From Halanaerobiaceae bacterium ANBcell28 (GTDB taxonomy: Bacteria; Bacillota; Halanaerobiia; Halanaerobiales; DTU029), in assembly GCA_037623315.1 (NCBI GenBank), contig JBBJJH010000015.1:32240-96239 (forward strand): 64,000 bases of DNA. Reading direction: 5' to 3'. This document shows positions 42,913-50,646 of this stretch, piece after piece. Numbering within the stretch: position 1 is the stretch's first letter; each line of letters opens with the position of its first letter. The notes under the pieces are model-generated. The model made no database searches and had not been told where the DNA came from. It worked only from the letters and a program-made list of their open reading frames with translations. The translations under genes were made by a program, and so were the position numbers.

Positions 42913-45387
42913 ATGAGTGTAGAAGCAAAGAAACAAGCTAAGAGTATTACTTTGAAGATTCAAGGTATGAGTTGTGTAAATTGTGCGCAAGCAGTTGAGA
43001 AATCTTTAGCTAAGATTGATGGTGTACAGGAGGCCAGGGTTAATTTCGCAGTGGAGAAAGCTTATATTGAATATCAGCTTGAAGATATAAGAGTAGAAGA
43101 CCTTATTGAAGCTGTAAAAGCTGCTGGTTATAAAGCAGAGTTAGCAGATGATAACAAAAATACTAAAAAAGTAAGCTTAAAAATATCTGGTATGAGTTGT
43201 ACTAGTTGTGCGCAGAACATAGAAAAAAATCTTGCTAAACTTGATGGAGTAAGTGAGGTAAATATTAATTTTGCTACTGAAAAAGCAAATATTTCATATA
43301 AGACTGATCATCTTTCTTTGTCTGACATAAAAGAAAGCATAAAACAAAGTGGTTATGATGTGCTAGATGAAGAAGTAGAAAAAGAGGTAGATCAGGATGA
43401 AAAAAAGGTAGCAGAAGCGGCTAGAAAAATGTGGATGTCAATAGCCTTTGCTGCTCCAGTAATGATTTTGATGATGATTGATATGTTCTGGGTTTCAATC
43501 CCAAACTATTTAACGATTATGCTTATTTTAGGATTCTTCCCTATAATGATAGTAGGTTGGGAAACTCATGTGAGTAGTTATCGTTCTATTAAGAACCTTA
43601 GTCCAAATATGGATACTTTAGTAACTATGGGGTCATTAATTCCCTATATATTAAATTTTGCAGGTTATATCTGGCCAATATATTCTTTTGTGGAAATGGC
43701 AACATCAATTATGACATTTCACATGATTGGTAGATTCCTGGAAGCTAAAGCTAAAGGAAGAGCCTCGCAGGCTATTAAAAAGTTGTTAGAAATGGAAGCA
43801 AAAACTGCCCGTATCATTGTAGATGGAGAAGAAAAAGAAATTCCTATTGACGAGGTTCAGGCAGGAGATATAATGCTGATTAAGCCAGGTGAAAAAATTC
43901 CTACTGATGGACTTGTTATCAGTGGTTCCAGTACAATTGATGAATCAATGGCTACTGGTGAATCTATCCCTGTTGAAAGGAAAGAAGGAGATGAAGTAAT
44001 TGGTGCCACTATTAATAAACAGGGGATGTTGAAAGTAGAAGCCACTAAAGTTGGAAAAGATACTTTCTTGTCTCAAGTTATTAAAATGGTTGAAGAATGC
44101 CAGGGTTCAAAGGTACCTATTCAGGAATTTGCTGACAGAATTACTGGATACTTTGTTCCACTTGTAATTGTAATAGCTCTATCTGCATTTTTCATGTGGG
44201 TGACCTTCCCTGACTTTTTTATTGGGATTGTTGAATTCTTTAACTTCCCATGGAGTACAACAGATTTACCGGTGATTTCACTATCTATACTTGCTACTAT
44301 AGCAGTGCTGGTAATTTCTTGCCCCTGTGCTTTGGGTTTAGCAACCCCTACAGCTATTATGGTTGGTAGTGGTAAGGGTGCTGAGAAAGGTGTGCTTATT
44401 AGAAAAGGGGAATCCATTCAGACAATCAGGGAAACAAAGATTATAGCTTTCGATAAAACTGGAACCATTACCAAAGGAAAACCAGAAGTAACAGATATTC
44501 TTAATTTTAATGGTATAAATAGAGAAGAAGTCTTATTCTATGCAGCCAGTCTTGAAAAGGCTTCAGAACATCCACTGGGAGAAGCTATCGTAAAGGCAGC
44601 TGATGAAGATGGAATAGATCTGGCTGAAGTAGATGATTTTACTTCAGTAACAGGTAAAGGAGTTAAAGGCCTGCTTAACGGCAAAGAGGTTCTAATTGGT
44701 AATCGTAAAATGATGGATGATTATAATATTGAACATCAAGAATATCATCAGGAACAGGAAAAATTAGAGAACGAAGCTAAAACAGCAATGTTATTAGCAG
44801 TTGATGGTAAACTTGTAGGAATTGTAGCTGTAGCTGATACCTTAAAAGAGGATTCTGTTCAAGCCATAAAAGAGATTGAATCTATGGGAATAAGAACAGC
44901 TATGATTACTGGCGATAATCAAAGGACAGCTAATGCAATTGCCAAAAGTGTGGGTATAAGTCAAGTGCTGGCAGAAGTTTTACCTGATGGTAAAGTTGAT
45001 AAAATAAAAGAATTACAGGATGAGTATGGAGTAGTTGCAATGGTTGGTGATGGTATTAATGATGCCCCAGCATTAAAGCAAGCTAATGTTGGTATCGCTA
45101 TTGGAACAGGTACGGATATTGCTATAGAAGCTGCAGATATTACTCTGGTAAGAGGAAATATAAGTGCTGTTATCTCCGCAATTAAATTATCAAATGCTAC
45201 CTTCAGGAAGATTAAGCAGAACTATTTCTGGGCCTGGTTCTATAATGGCATGGCTATTCCTGCAGCATACTTTGGTTTGATTCATCCGATAATTGGAGCA
45301 ATAGCTATGTTTACTAGTTCTATTAATGTAGTTTTAAATTCAACTCGCTTGCGAAAAGCTGATATTGATCCGTCGTATAAGAATTAA
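42913..45387 (+). CDS. copA: Copper-exporting P1B-type ATPase
   Basis: 824 residues from ATG 42913 (GAGGTGA 7 nt upstream). Two N-terminal HMA domains with GMSCVNC (C21, C24) and GMSCTSC. Eight membrane segments; TGES actuator loop, C470-P-C472 in the ion channel, phosphorylated D514 in DKTGTITKG, SEHPLGEAI, MVGDGINDAPAL hinge and YN / MxxSS motifs in the last helices. CPC with these motifs indicates Cu(I) export. It is probably induced by copper through the CsoR-like site. The copper-storage-like gene at 46625 belongs to the same function. Confidence 0.96.
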   Translation: MSVEAKKQAKSITLKIQGMSCVNCAQAVEKSLAKIDGVQEARVNFAVEKAYIEYQLEDIRVEDLIEAVKAAGYKAELADDNKNTKKVSLKISGMSCTSCAQNIEKNLAKLDGVSEVNINFATEKANISYKTDHLSLSDIKESIKQSGYDVLDEEVEKEVDQDEKKVAEAARKMWMSIAFAAPVMILMMIDMFWVSIPNYLTIMLILGFFPIMIVGWETHVSSYRSIKNLSPNMDTLVTMGSLIPYILNFAGYIWPIYSFVEMATSIMTFHMIGRFLEAKAKGRASQAIKKLLEMEAKTARIIVDGEEKEIPIDEVQAGDIMLIKPGEKIPTDGLVISGSSTIDESMATGESIPVERKEGDEVIGATINKQGMLKVEATKVGKDTFLSQVIKMVEECQGSKVPIQEFADRITGYFVPLVIVIALSAFFMWVTFPDFFIGIVEFFNFPWSTTDLPVISLSILATIAVLVISCPCALGLATPTAIMVGSGKGAEKGVLIRKGESIQTIRETKIIAFDKTGTITKGKPEVTDILNFNGINREEVLFYAASLEKASEHPLGEAIVKAADEDGIDLAEVDDFTSVTGKGVKGLLNGKEVLIGNRKMMDDYNIEHQEYHQEQEKLENEAKTAMLLAVDGKLVGIVAVADTLKEDSVQAIKEIESMGIRTAMITGDNQRTANAIAKSVGISQVLAEVLPDGKVDKIKELQDEYGVVAMVGDGINDAPALKQANVGIAIGTGTDIAIEAADITLVRGNISAVISAIKLSNATFRKIKQNYFWAWFYNGMAIPAAYFGLIHPIIGAIAMFTSSINVVLNSTRLRKADIDPSYKN

Positions 45388-45413
45388 GTTTAATAGAAAA
45401 AAGTCTGAATAAT

Positions 45414-45452
45414 AAAAGTCAGGGCGATAGTGATATCGTTCCTGACTTTTTT
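45414..45452 (+). terminator. Terminator after copA
   Basis: 16-bp stem AAAAGTCAGGGCGATA / TATCGTTCCTGACTTTT (a bulge and wobbles) with six T's. Confidence 0.9.
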
Positions 45453-45586
45453 AGTTTCGTTTGATAGAGTATAATATTAATCTTGGTGATTTAAAGCTAA
45501 TTAGATCCATAGTCTTATATTATTAGAAGTGTTAAAAGTTACAATGTTATATATGTTATATGTTTTTTTCGCCATCACAAACTTAA

Positions 45587-46426
45587 CTAAAAAGAAAAAC
45601 TTAGCATAGCTCCAGTACCATTGTCACTTAGCAGAGGTTGCAGCACAAAACTCTTATCTTCACTTTTGTTAAGTTTTATAGTCAACTGTCCAAAACCATA
45701 ACCTACGATAGAACCAGCCAGTACATCTGATGCCCAGTGGGCATCCTCATAAATTCGTGCAGCAGCTACAGCAGTAGCTAGTCCATAAGAAAACCATTTT
45801 GTTTGTGGATACCTTTCTGCAATTATAGTAGCAACTGTCCATGTTCCGGAGGCATGACCAGATATAAAAGATTGTTCTCCTTTTGTTCTCTTAAAGGGAT
45901 TGTGGGGACTGTTTCGAGGACGTGTTCTTTTAACAGTGTTTTTTATTAATTCAGTGCTAACTTGGGTCAAAAGAAGAGATTGAAAAGAAATCAAAACTGT
46001 GTCTTCAAGATATCTATTCTGAGTTAATTTACTTAAACCATAGCTGCTAATAAAACTTGCTAGAGCAACATCAGGTGTTCCTATATTATAAAGAATTATA
46101 CTTAAAGTGTTATCACCATCATATATTTTTTCCTGACTATAATCTCTAATAATTTGATCAAAATATAATGTGCCCAGTAGAAGCCCAATGAAAGTGGCAT
46201 TTCGCTTCAATTCTCTTTTGTCTGGATAAAACAACTGACGACCAGCTTCCATTGGAATCTTATAAAAATTATGTAGATAATCTTTCCTTATTATACTATT
46301 CTCTTGATTAGCTTGTATTGTTTTATTTATATCTATACTTGACTCAATGCTATCGGCAAACATCGGTGGAATGAAGAATGTCTGTAATAATATACAAATA
46401 CATATAATAACTAATATTTTTTTCAC
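45587..46426 (-). CDS. PAP2-family phosphatase with outer-membrane-like C-terminus
   Basis: 279 residues from GTG, with AGAGGG upstream. Signal peptide (ILVIICICILLQTFF, cleavage near MFADS). PAP2 catalytic motifs: KNTVKRTRPR, FISGHASG and ARIYEDAHWASD, the last with Ala in place of the usual Ser. The end (FVLQPLLSDNGTGAMLSFSF) is a pair of beta-strands with a terminal Phe, as in outer-membrane proteins. Probably dephosphorylates undecaprenyl-PP or other lipid phosphates in the periplasm. A minus-strand promoter (TTGCTT, spacer 18, TATAAT at 46472-46477) precedes it. Confidence 0.88.
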   Translation of the reverse strand: MKKILVIICICILLQTFFIPPMFADSIESSIDINKTIQANQENSIIRKDYLHNFYKIPMEAGRQLFYPDKRELKRNATFIGLLLGTLYFDQIIRDYSQEKIYDGDNTLSIILYNIGTPDVALASFISSYGLSKLTQNRYLEDTVLISFQSLLLTQVSTELIKNTVKRTRPRNSPHNPFKRTKGEQSFISGHASGTWTVATIIAERYPQTKWFSYGLATAVAAARIYEDAHWASDVLAGSIVGYGFGQLTIKLNKSEDKSFVLQPLLSDNGTGAMLSFSF

Positions 46427-46624
46427 TTGATCTAATCCCTCTCTTCATATCTTTTTTTGTGTATAAAATTTATTATAACATATTATTTTTCTTATAAGCA
46501 AGAATGATAATGTAGGAATTACTAATTAATCATAGAATAAAATAATGCTATGTATATTCAATAAAAAGATACTTATAATATATTCTAGAATGTATTTAAA
46601 TTAAAAAGAGAAGGAGGAAAATTC

Positions 46625-46975
46625 TTGCAAACACATATGGATAGATATCAAACTTGTATCGATATATGTAATAAGTGTATGAATGAATGTCAATTCTGTC
46701 TTGATGCATGTATGCATGAGCCAGATGTAGATAAGCGAGTAGATTGTATGAGTTTATTAATTGATTGTATGGAAATTTGTGCTCTAGCTTCAAAATTTAT
46801 GTCTGGTAATAGTAGATATGCTAGTGAAATCTGCCAGACCTGTGCGGATATCTGTGAAGCCTGTGCTAAAGAATGTGAAAAATTTCAGGACAATCATTGC
46901 CAGGCCTGTGCTCAAGTATGTTACCAGTGTGCTGAGGAATGCCGTAATATGGCTAATATGACTGCAATAGTATAA
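46625..46975 (+). CDS. Cysteine-rich four-helix-bundle protein (Csp/DUF326 copper-storage type)
   Basis: 116 residues from TTG with AAGGAGGA upstream. It has 19 Cys (positions 11 to 106), mostly as CxxxC and CxxC along four predicted helices: YQTCIDICNKCMNECQFC, then ICQTCADICEACAKEC, then CQACAQVCYQCAEEC. This pattern belongs to the Csp3-like copper storage proteins, which hold many Cu(I) ions in the core of the bundle. No Tat or Sec signal is seen, so it is cytosolic. It lies 1.2 kb from copA. Confidence 0.88.
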   Translation: MQTHMDRYQTCIDICNKCMNECQFCLDACMHEPDVDKRVDCMSLLIDCMEICALASKFMSGNSRYASEICQTCADICEACAKECEKFQDNHCQACAQVCYQCAEECRNMANMTAIV

Positions 46976-46986
46976 TGGATAATAAT

Positions 46987-47032
46987 AAAGAACAGGAGAC
47001 CCATCATTTGATGATATGGTCTCCTGTTCTTT
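46987..47032. terminator. Bidirectional terminator between the copper-storage and hsp20 genes
   Basis: 15-bp arms AAAGAACAGGAGACC / GGTCTCCTGTTCTTT with ATCAT/ATGAT inside; serves both convergent genes. Confidence 0.9.
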
Positions 47033-47041
47033 AAATAATAT

Positions 47042-47482
47042 TTACTTGATGTCAATACGTTTTACATTTTTTTGAGGGGTTGTTTTAGGGAGTCTAAGTT
47101 CTAGAATTCCATTGTCATATTTTGCATTTATTTCATCTGTGTTGATATCTTTTACATAAAAAGACCTCTGATATCTTCCTGTGTGCCTTTCTTTCCTAAT
47201 GTAATTATCCTTTTCTTCTTCAATCACTTCATTGTTTTCTGCTCTTATTGTAAGATAGTCTTCATTTAATTCAATATTTATATTTTCTTTATTCATACCA
47301 GGTAGTTCAGCCTGCACTATATACTCGTTACCATTTTCTTTTACATCAGTTTTGAACTGCCCCATGCTTCCGTTAAATGTTGATGGGAAATTATCAAAAA
47401 AACCATTGAAAAAATCTTCAAAAGTATCCCTTGTCTTTGACAAACCCCTATTCCTACGATTAAACGGCATTAAATCAAACAT
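47042..47482 (-). CDS. hsp20: Small heat-shock protein (Hsp20/alpha-crystallin)
   Basis: 146 residues; start at the ATG whose first base is 47482, with TGGAGGTGG upstream, rather than a farther GTG/ATG. The N-terminal Phe-rich arm (FEDFFNGFFDNF) is followed by the alpha-crystallin domain with YIVQAELPGMNKENI, LTIRAENNE, RYQRSFYV and the closing A-K-Y-D-N-G-I-L-E-L-R-L-P-K. An ATP-independent holdase. CtsR-type boxes overlap its promoter, so it should be heat-induced. Confidence 0.95.
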   Translation of the reverse strand: MFDLMPFNRRNRGLSKTRDTFEDFFNGFFDNFPSTFNGSMGQFKTDVKENGNEYIVQAELPGMNKENINIELNEDYLTIRAENNEVIEEEKDNYIRKERHTGRYQRSFYVKDINTDEINAKYDNGILELRLPKTTPQKNVKRIDIK

Positions 47483-47514
47483 AAAAACCACCTCCAATTA
47501 ATTTTTCTAGTTAA

Positions 47515-47544
47515 ATTATAAAATAAAGGTCAAAGAAAGTCAAA
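47515..47544 (-). promoter_or_regulatory. hsp20 promoter with overlapping CtsR operator
   Basis: On the minus strand TTGACT (47538-47543) and TATAAT (47515-47520) with spacer 17. On the plus strand GGTCAAA-GAA-AGTCAAA (47528-47544) is the CtsR heptad repeat and covers the -35. Confidence 0.88.
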
Positions 47545-47626
47545 GACTACGAAAGCTGATTGATATAGAAAAACGTTAATTAGAATAGATTAACTTCGAA
47601 TATCTCTTGAATTCTAAAAATTATAT

Positions 47627-47643
47627 AGTCAGAGAAAGTCAAA
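47627..47643. promoter_or_regulatory. Second CtsR-like heptad repeat
   Basis: AGTCAGA-GAA-AGTCAAA, one base off the consensus, 83 bp upstream of the first. It lies between hsp20 and the CotF-like gene, close to the end of the latter. Confidence 0.65.
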
Positions 47644-47678
47644 AATATTCATGTGTTACAAGTAAAGCGTAATGTATT

Positions 47679-48338
47679 TTAATATGATTCATTGTTATAA
47701 GGGTTTTGTTGATTTAAATAAGATGAAAAATCATCTTGAGACTTTTGAATTTCTTGGGGAGAAGCTGCCTGAAAACTATAAAAACCATTTTCAAACATGA
47801 GATTGAATAATTCTCTACCACAATCGTGTGTTTCACTTAAAATTTGCTTAACATCTGTGTGTAGCTCTGTATGACTTGCTTCTTGGAGAAAAGTATTAAG
47901 ACCATCACTCAGATATTTTTCTGTTGCTAAAATATCGTTTAGGTAGTCGCGTTCATTCATTTCTGGACTTTGATGTGTGAATTTTATATTTTGATTTTTT
48001 ATCATCATATGTTGCTGTTGCTTTTGCATTTGATTATCGAATTGTACTTTCTCATATTGTCCTTGAGTATATTCTTGTTCTTGATCATGTTGATTATTGT
48101 TATAGTGTTTATAAGAATATTGGCTTTGAGTATATTGATCTTGATTAGGGTTTCTGTGTTGTAGATATTGACCATGTCTTTGGCGTTTATGATGTTCTTG
48201 ACCATTACGTCCATACTGCATTCTTTTATTGTACTGTGCTGTTGTTCCTTGATTATTTTCACTTTGCTGATTTTGGTAATTATCTTTTTCATTTTGATTT
48301 CTTCCATAGTTACTGTACTGATTGTAATTATTGTTCAT
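47679..48338 (-). CDS. CotF-like spore coat protein with Q/N/Y-rich N-terminal region
   Basis: 219 residues with AGGAGG before ATG. Residues 1-120 are low-complexity, dominated by Gln, Asn, Tyr and His (prion-like). Residues about 128-200 form the CotF/ferritin-like helical pair: ERDYLNDILATEKYLSDGLN and THDCGRELFNLMFENGFYSF. Coat proteins of this family assemble on the forespore or act in vegetative envelopes. It lies 49 nt downstream of a second CotF-like gene, same strand, so they form an operon. Confidence 0.8.
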   Translation of the reverse strand: MNNNYNQYSNYGRNQNEKDNYQNQQSENNQGTTAQYNKRMQYGRNGQEHHKRQRHGQYLQHRNPNQDQYTQSQYSYKHYNNNQHDQEQEYTQGQYEKVQFDNQMQKQQQHMMIKNQNIKFTHQSPEMNERDYLNDILATEKYLSDGLNTFLQEASHTELHTDVKQILSETHDCGRELFNLMFENGFYSFQAASPQEIQKSQDDFSSYLNQQNPYNNESY

Positions 48339-48387
48339 TGTTAACCTCCTAATTAAAATTTTCTCATTTCAAAGAAAAGCTATAATT

Positions 48388-48690
48388 TTATTGATTTTGT
48401 ATAGTTTTTGAAGGATTTAAGTGCATTAATAGCATTTTATAATGTCTTTGATGTACTTTACCAGCTGTATTAATAGTTTTCCTTATTTCTTCATTTTTAC
48501 AATGTTGGGCATAGTGATTGCATTTTTTCATAGCTAAAAGTTCCCATGATAAGGCATCTTTTAAATAAGCCAGGTCTTTTGTGGTTATACAAGCAGGAGG
48601 TCTAGACATTCTTTCTTGCCTTTGATAAGATTCTTCCTGTCTCTGTGCCTGTCTTTGAGTAGTAAATACTTCTTGCATCTTAGTCATCAC
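48388..48690 (-). CDS. CotF-like spore coat protein, short
   Basis: 100 residues from the outermost ATG; an inner ATG at 48678 is better spaced from AAAGGTG and may be the real start (96 residues). Gln/Arg-rich N-terminus (TTQRQAQRQEESYQRQE), then the CotF-type helices TTKDLAYLKDALSWELLAMK and CNHYAQHCKNEEIRKTIN. First gene of the coat pair. Confidence 0.75.
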   Translation of the reverse strand: MMTKMQEVFTTQRQAQRQEESYQRQERMSRPPACITTKDLAYLKDALSWELLAMKKCNHYAQHCKNEEIRKTINTAGKVHQRHYKMLLMHLNPSKTIQNQ

Positions 48691-48750
48691 CTTTCTTTTT
48701 ATTTTTCTTTATTTAGTATGAGTAATAATACAAAAAATATTTATTCTAGC

Positions 48751-48779
48751 TTGACATAATAAATATTTACTGTTAAAAT
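48751..48779 (+). promoter_or_regulatory. Promoter of the YeiH-type gene
   Basis: TTGACA at 48751-48756 and TAAAAT at 48774-48779, spacer 17. The leader is about 145 nt and contains TATGTTTT (48801-48808) / AAAACATA (48832-48839) and the alternative ATACTATG (48797-48804) / CATAGTAT (48905-48912). Confidence 0.7.
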
Positions 48780-48932
48780 AATATAAACATATAAGAATAC
48801 TATGTTTTGTGTGCACTTATTTTTTTGACCTAAAACATACTAAACATATCAAGATTTAATACTTAATTTTGCTTTGCTTTTTTTAACAAAAGATATTGTT
48901 TAGTCATAGTATAAGAGAGGGGATGATTTATT

Positions 48933-50219
48933 ATGAAATTAAGAAAATCTAAATTTTTAAAATCAGAAGATTGGTGGTCTGTTTATCTAGGCTTTGCTCT
49001 AATTTTTCTAACGCTTATTGGTATAATTGATAGACCAATATTACCTGGTAGATGGGGCGGTGCAGGTGGAGATTCTATATTTGCCGTTTTACCAACAGGA
49101 ATCATATTTACTGGTATTTTTACATTACTTATATTTGGTATTAGTACTTATTTTACAGGGGATATTCCTAAGAAATTTTTAAGTGGTTTTACTGGGGTTT
49201 TTGTATTAACAATTTTAGCTGAGGCATTGGGTAATTATCAGCCATTAAGACATTATGGTTTTAATAATGTCATCTGGGCTTTATTTATCGGCTTACTTAT
49301 TAGCAATACTATAGGAGTTCCTGATTTTTTAAAGGGAGGTATTAAGACAGAACTTTATATTAAAACAGGTTTAGTATTATTAGGATCATCAGTATTATTT
49401 AATAGAATGTTGTCTTTGGGGAGCCTTGGTCTTGGCGTAGCCTGGGTAGTAACTCCTTTTGTTCTTATCTTTATGTTCTGGTACTCTCAAAAGGTTTTGA
49501 AAATGGAAGAAAACAAAGGGTTGGCTATTACTATAGCTTCAGCAACTTCTGTTTGTGGTGTATCAGCTGCTATAGCTACAGGTTCTGCTTCTAAGTCTAA
49601 AAAAGAGGAGATCAGCTTAGCTATATCTATAACCTTAATATTTACTGTAATAATGATGGTTGCTATGCCTATAATTGCTAGATTAATTGGTCTAGATAAT
49701 CTTGTAGCAGGAGCGTGGCTTGGAGGTACTATTGATGCAACTGGAGCTGTAGTTGCTGCAGGAGCTATATTAGGTGAAGAGGCAATGGAAGTAGCATCAT
49801 TAATTAAAATGATTCAAAATATTTTAATTGGATTAGTTGCTTTTGCTGTTGCAATTTTCTGGGTTGTATTTTATGAGAATAAGTCTGTGAAAGAGGCTAA
49901 AGTTAGTCCAAAAGAAATCTGGTATCGTACACCTAAGTTTATTCTTGGTTTTATAATTGCATCAATTACATTTTCATTTTTTATACCGTCTAACCTTGTT
50001 GATAATTCTTTGGGTATTCTAAATGGTTATCGTAGTTTTTTCTTTACTCTAGCATTTATTAGTATAGGTTTAGATTCTAATCTGCGGGATATGGCTAAAA
50101 TGCTCAAAAACGGTAAACCTTTAAGATTATATCTAATAGGGCAGAGTTTAAATATTATTCTTACTCTTATCGCTGCCTATGTTTTCTTTAGTGGAAGATT
50201 CTTTAATTTACCATTTTAA
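48933..50219 (+). CDS. YeiH/UPF0324-family membrane protein (putative anion exporter)
   Basis: 428 residues with GAGAGGGG before ATG. About eleven hydrophobic segments. Family blocks: GFNNVIWALFIGLLISNTIG, KTGLVLLGSSVLF, ATSVCGVSAAIATG and AWLGGTIDATGAVVAAG, then ALFISIGLDSN-like AFISIGLDSNLRDM. The family (PF03601) is often described as sulfate or sulfite-related transport, without firm proof. A small membrane protein gene follows in the same transcript. Confidence 0.88.
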   Translation: MKLRKSKFLKSEDWWSVYLGFALIFLTLIGIIDRPILPGRWGGAGGDSIFAVLPTGIIFTGIFTLLIFGISTYFTGDIPKKFLSGFTGVFVLTILAEALGNYQPLRHYGFNNVIWALFIGLLISNTIGVPDFLKGGIKTELYIKTGLVLLGSSVLFNRMLSLGSLGLGVAWVVTPFVLIFMFWYSQKVLKMEENKGLAITIASATSVCGVSAAIATGSASKSKKEEISLAISITLIFTVIMMVAMPIIARLIGLDNLVAGAWLGGTIDATGAVVAAGAILGEEAMEVASLIKMIQNILIGLVAFAVAIFWVVFYENKSVKEAKVSPKEIWYRTPKFILGFIIASITFSFFIPSNLVDNSLGILNGYRSFFFTLAFISIGLDSNLRDMAKMLKNGKPLRLYLIGQSLNIILTLIAAYVFFSGRFFNLPF

Positions 50220-50257
50220 TAAGATTTTTTAGCTCTTAGAATTCAAGAGGTGAACTT

Positions 50258-50407
50258 ATGAAGTTAAAATATGTTTTATTGATACTTTTTATTCTTCTAA
50301 CTTTTTTTCTTGCAATATTTTATGATCAGAACCTGGATAATGAACCTTCTGTTGGAGCTGGAGATATCTGGTGGGTTGATGTAGTAGATATGTCTGATTC
50401 GGAATAA
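50258..50407 (+). CDS. Small single-span membrane protein
   Basis: 49 residues from ATG 50258 with AAGAGGTGA upstream. KLKYVLLILFILLTFFLAIF is one membrane helix, followed by an acidic extracytoplasmic tail with GAGDIWWVDVVD. 38 nt after the YeiH-type gene and before a terminator, so it may be an accessory subunit of that transporter. Confidence 0.6.
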   Translation: MKLKYVLLILFILLTFFLAIFYDQNLDNEPSVGAGDIWWVDVVDMSDSE

Positions 50408-50451
50408 GTATAATAAAGTGATATATAATTGGAAGTAAGGAATATTAAGTC

Positions 50452-50474
50452 AGACCCTTAGGGGTCTTTTTTCT
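50452..50474 (+). terminator. Terminator after the small membrane protein
   Basis: AGACCC / GGGTCT with loop TTAG and six T's. Confidence 0.88.
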
Positions 50475-50528
50475 TTATTAGCATTAAACATCGAAATATG
50501 AGTATGCCTAAAACTTTATTAGTTACTT

Positions 50529-50534
50529 GCAGGA
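50529..50534 (+). promoter_or_regulatory. GCAGGA motif upstream of pcrA
   Basis: GCAGGAGAATTAATA, then TAGAATAATGATAT, 113 nt before pcrA. Confidence 0.4.
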
Positions 50535-50646
50535 GAATTAATATCTTTTATAGAATAATGATATGATATTAGAAGAAAACAAGTAGATATTAATCATGTA
50601 AATATTAAGATAATTATTATTTTATATAATTCAAGGAGTGTTTGGC

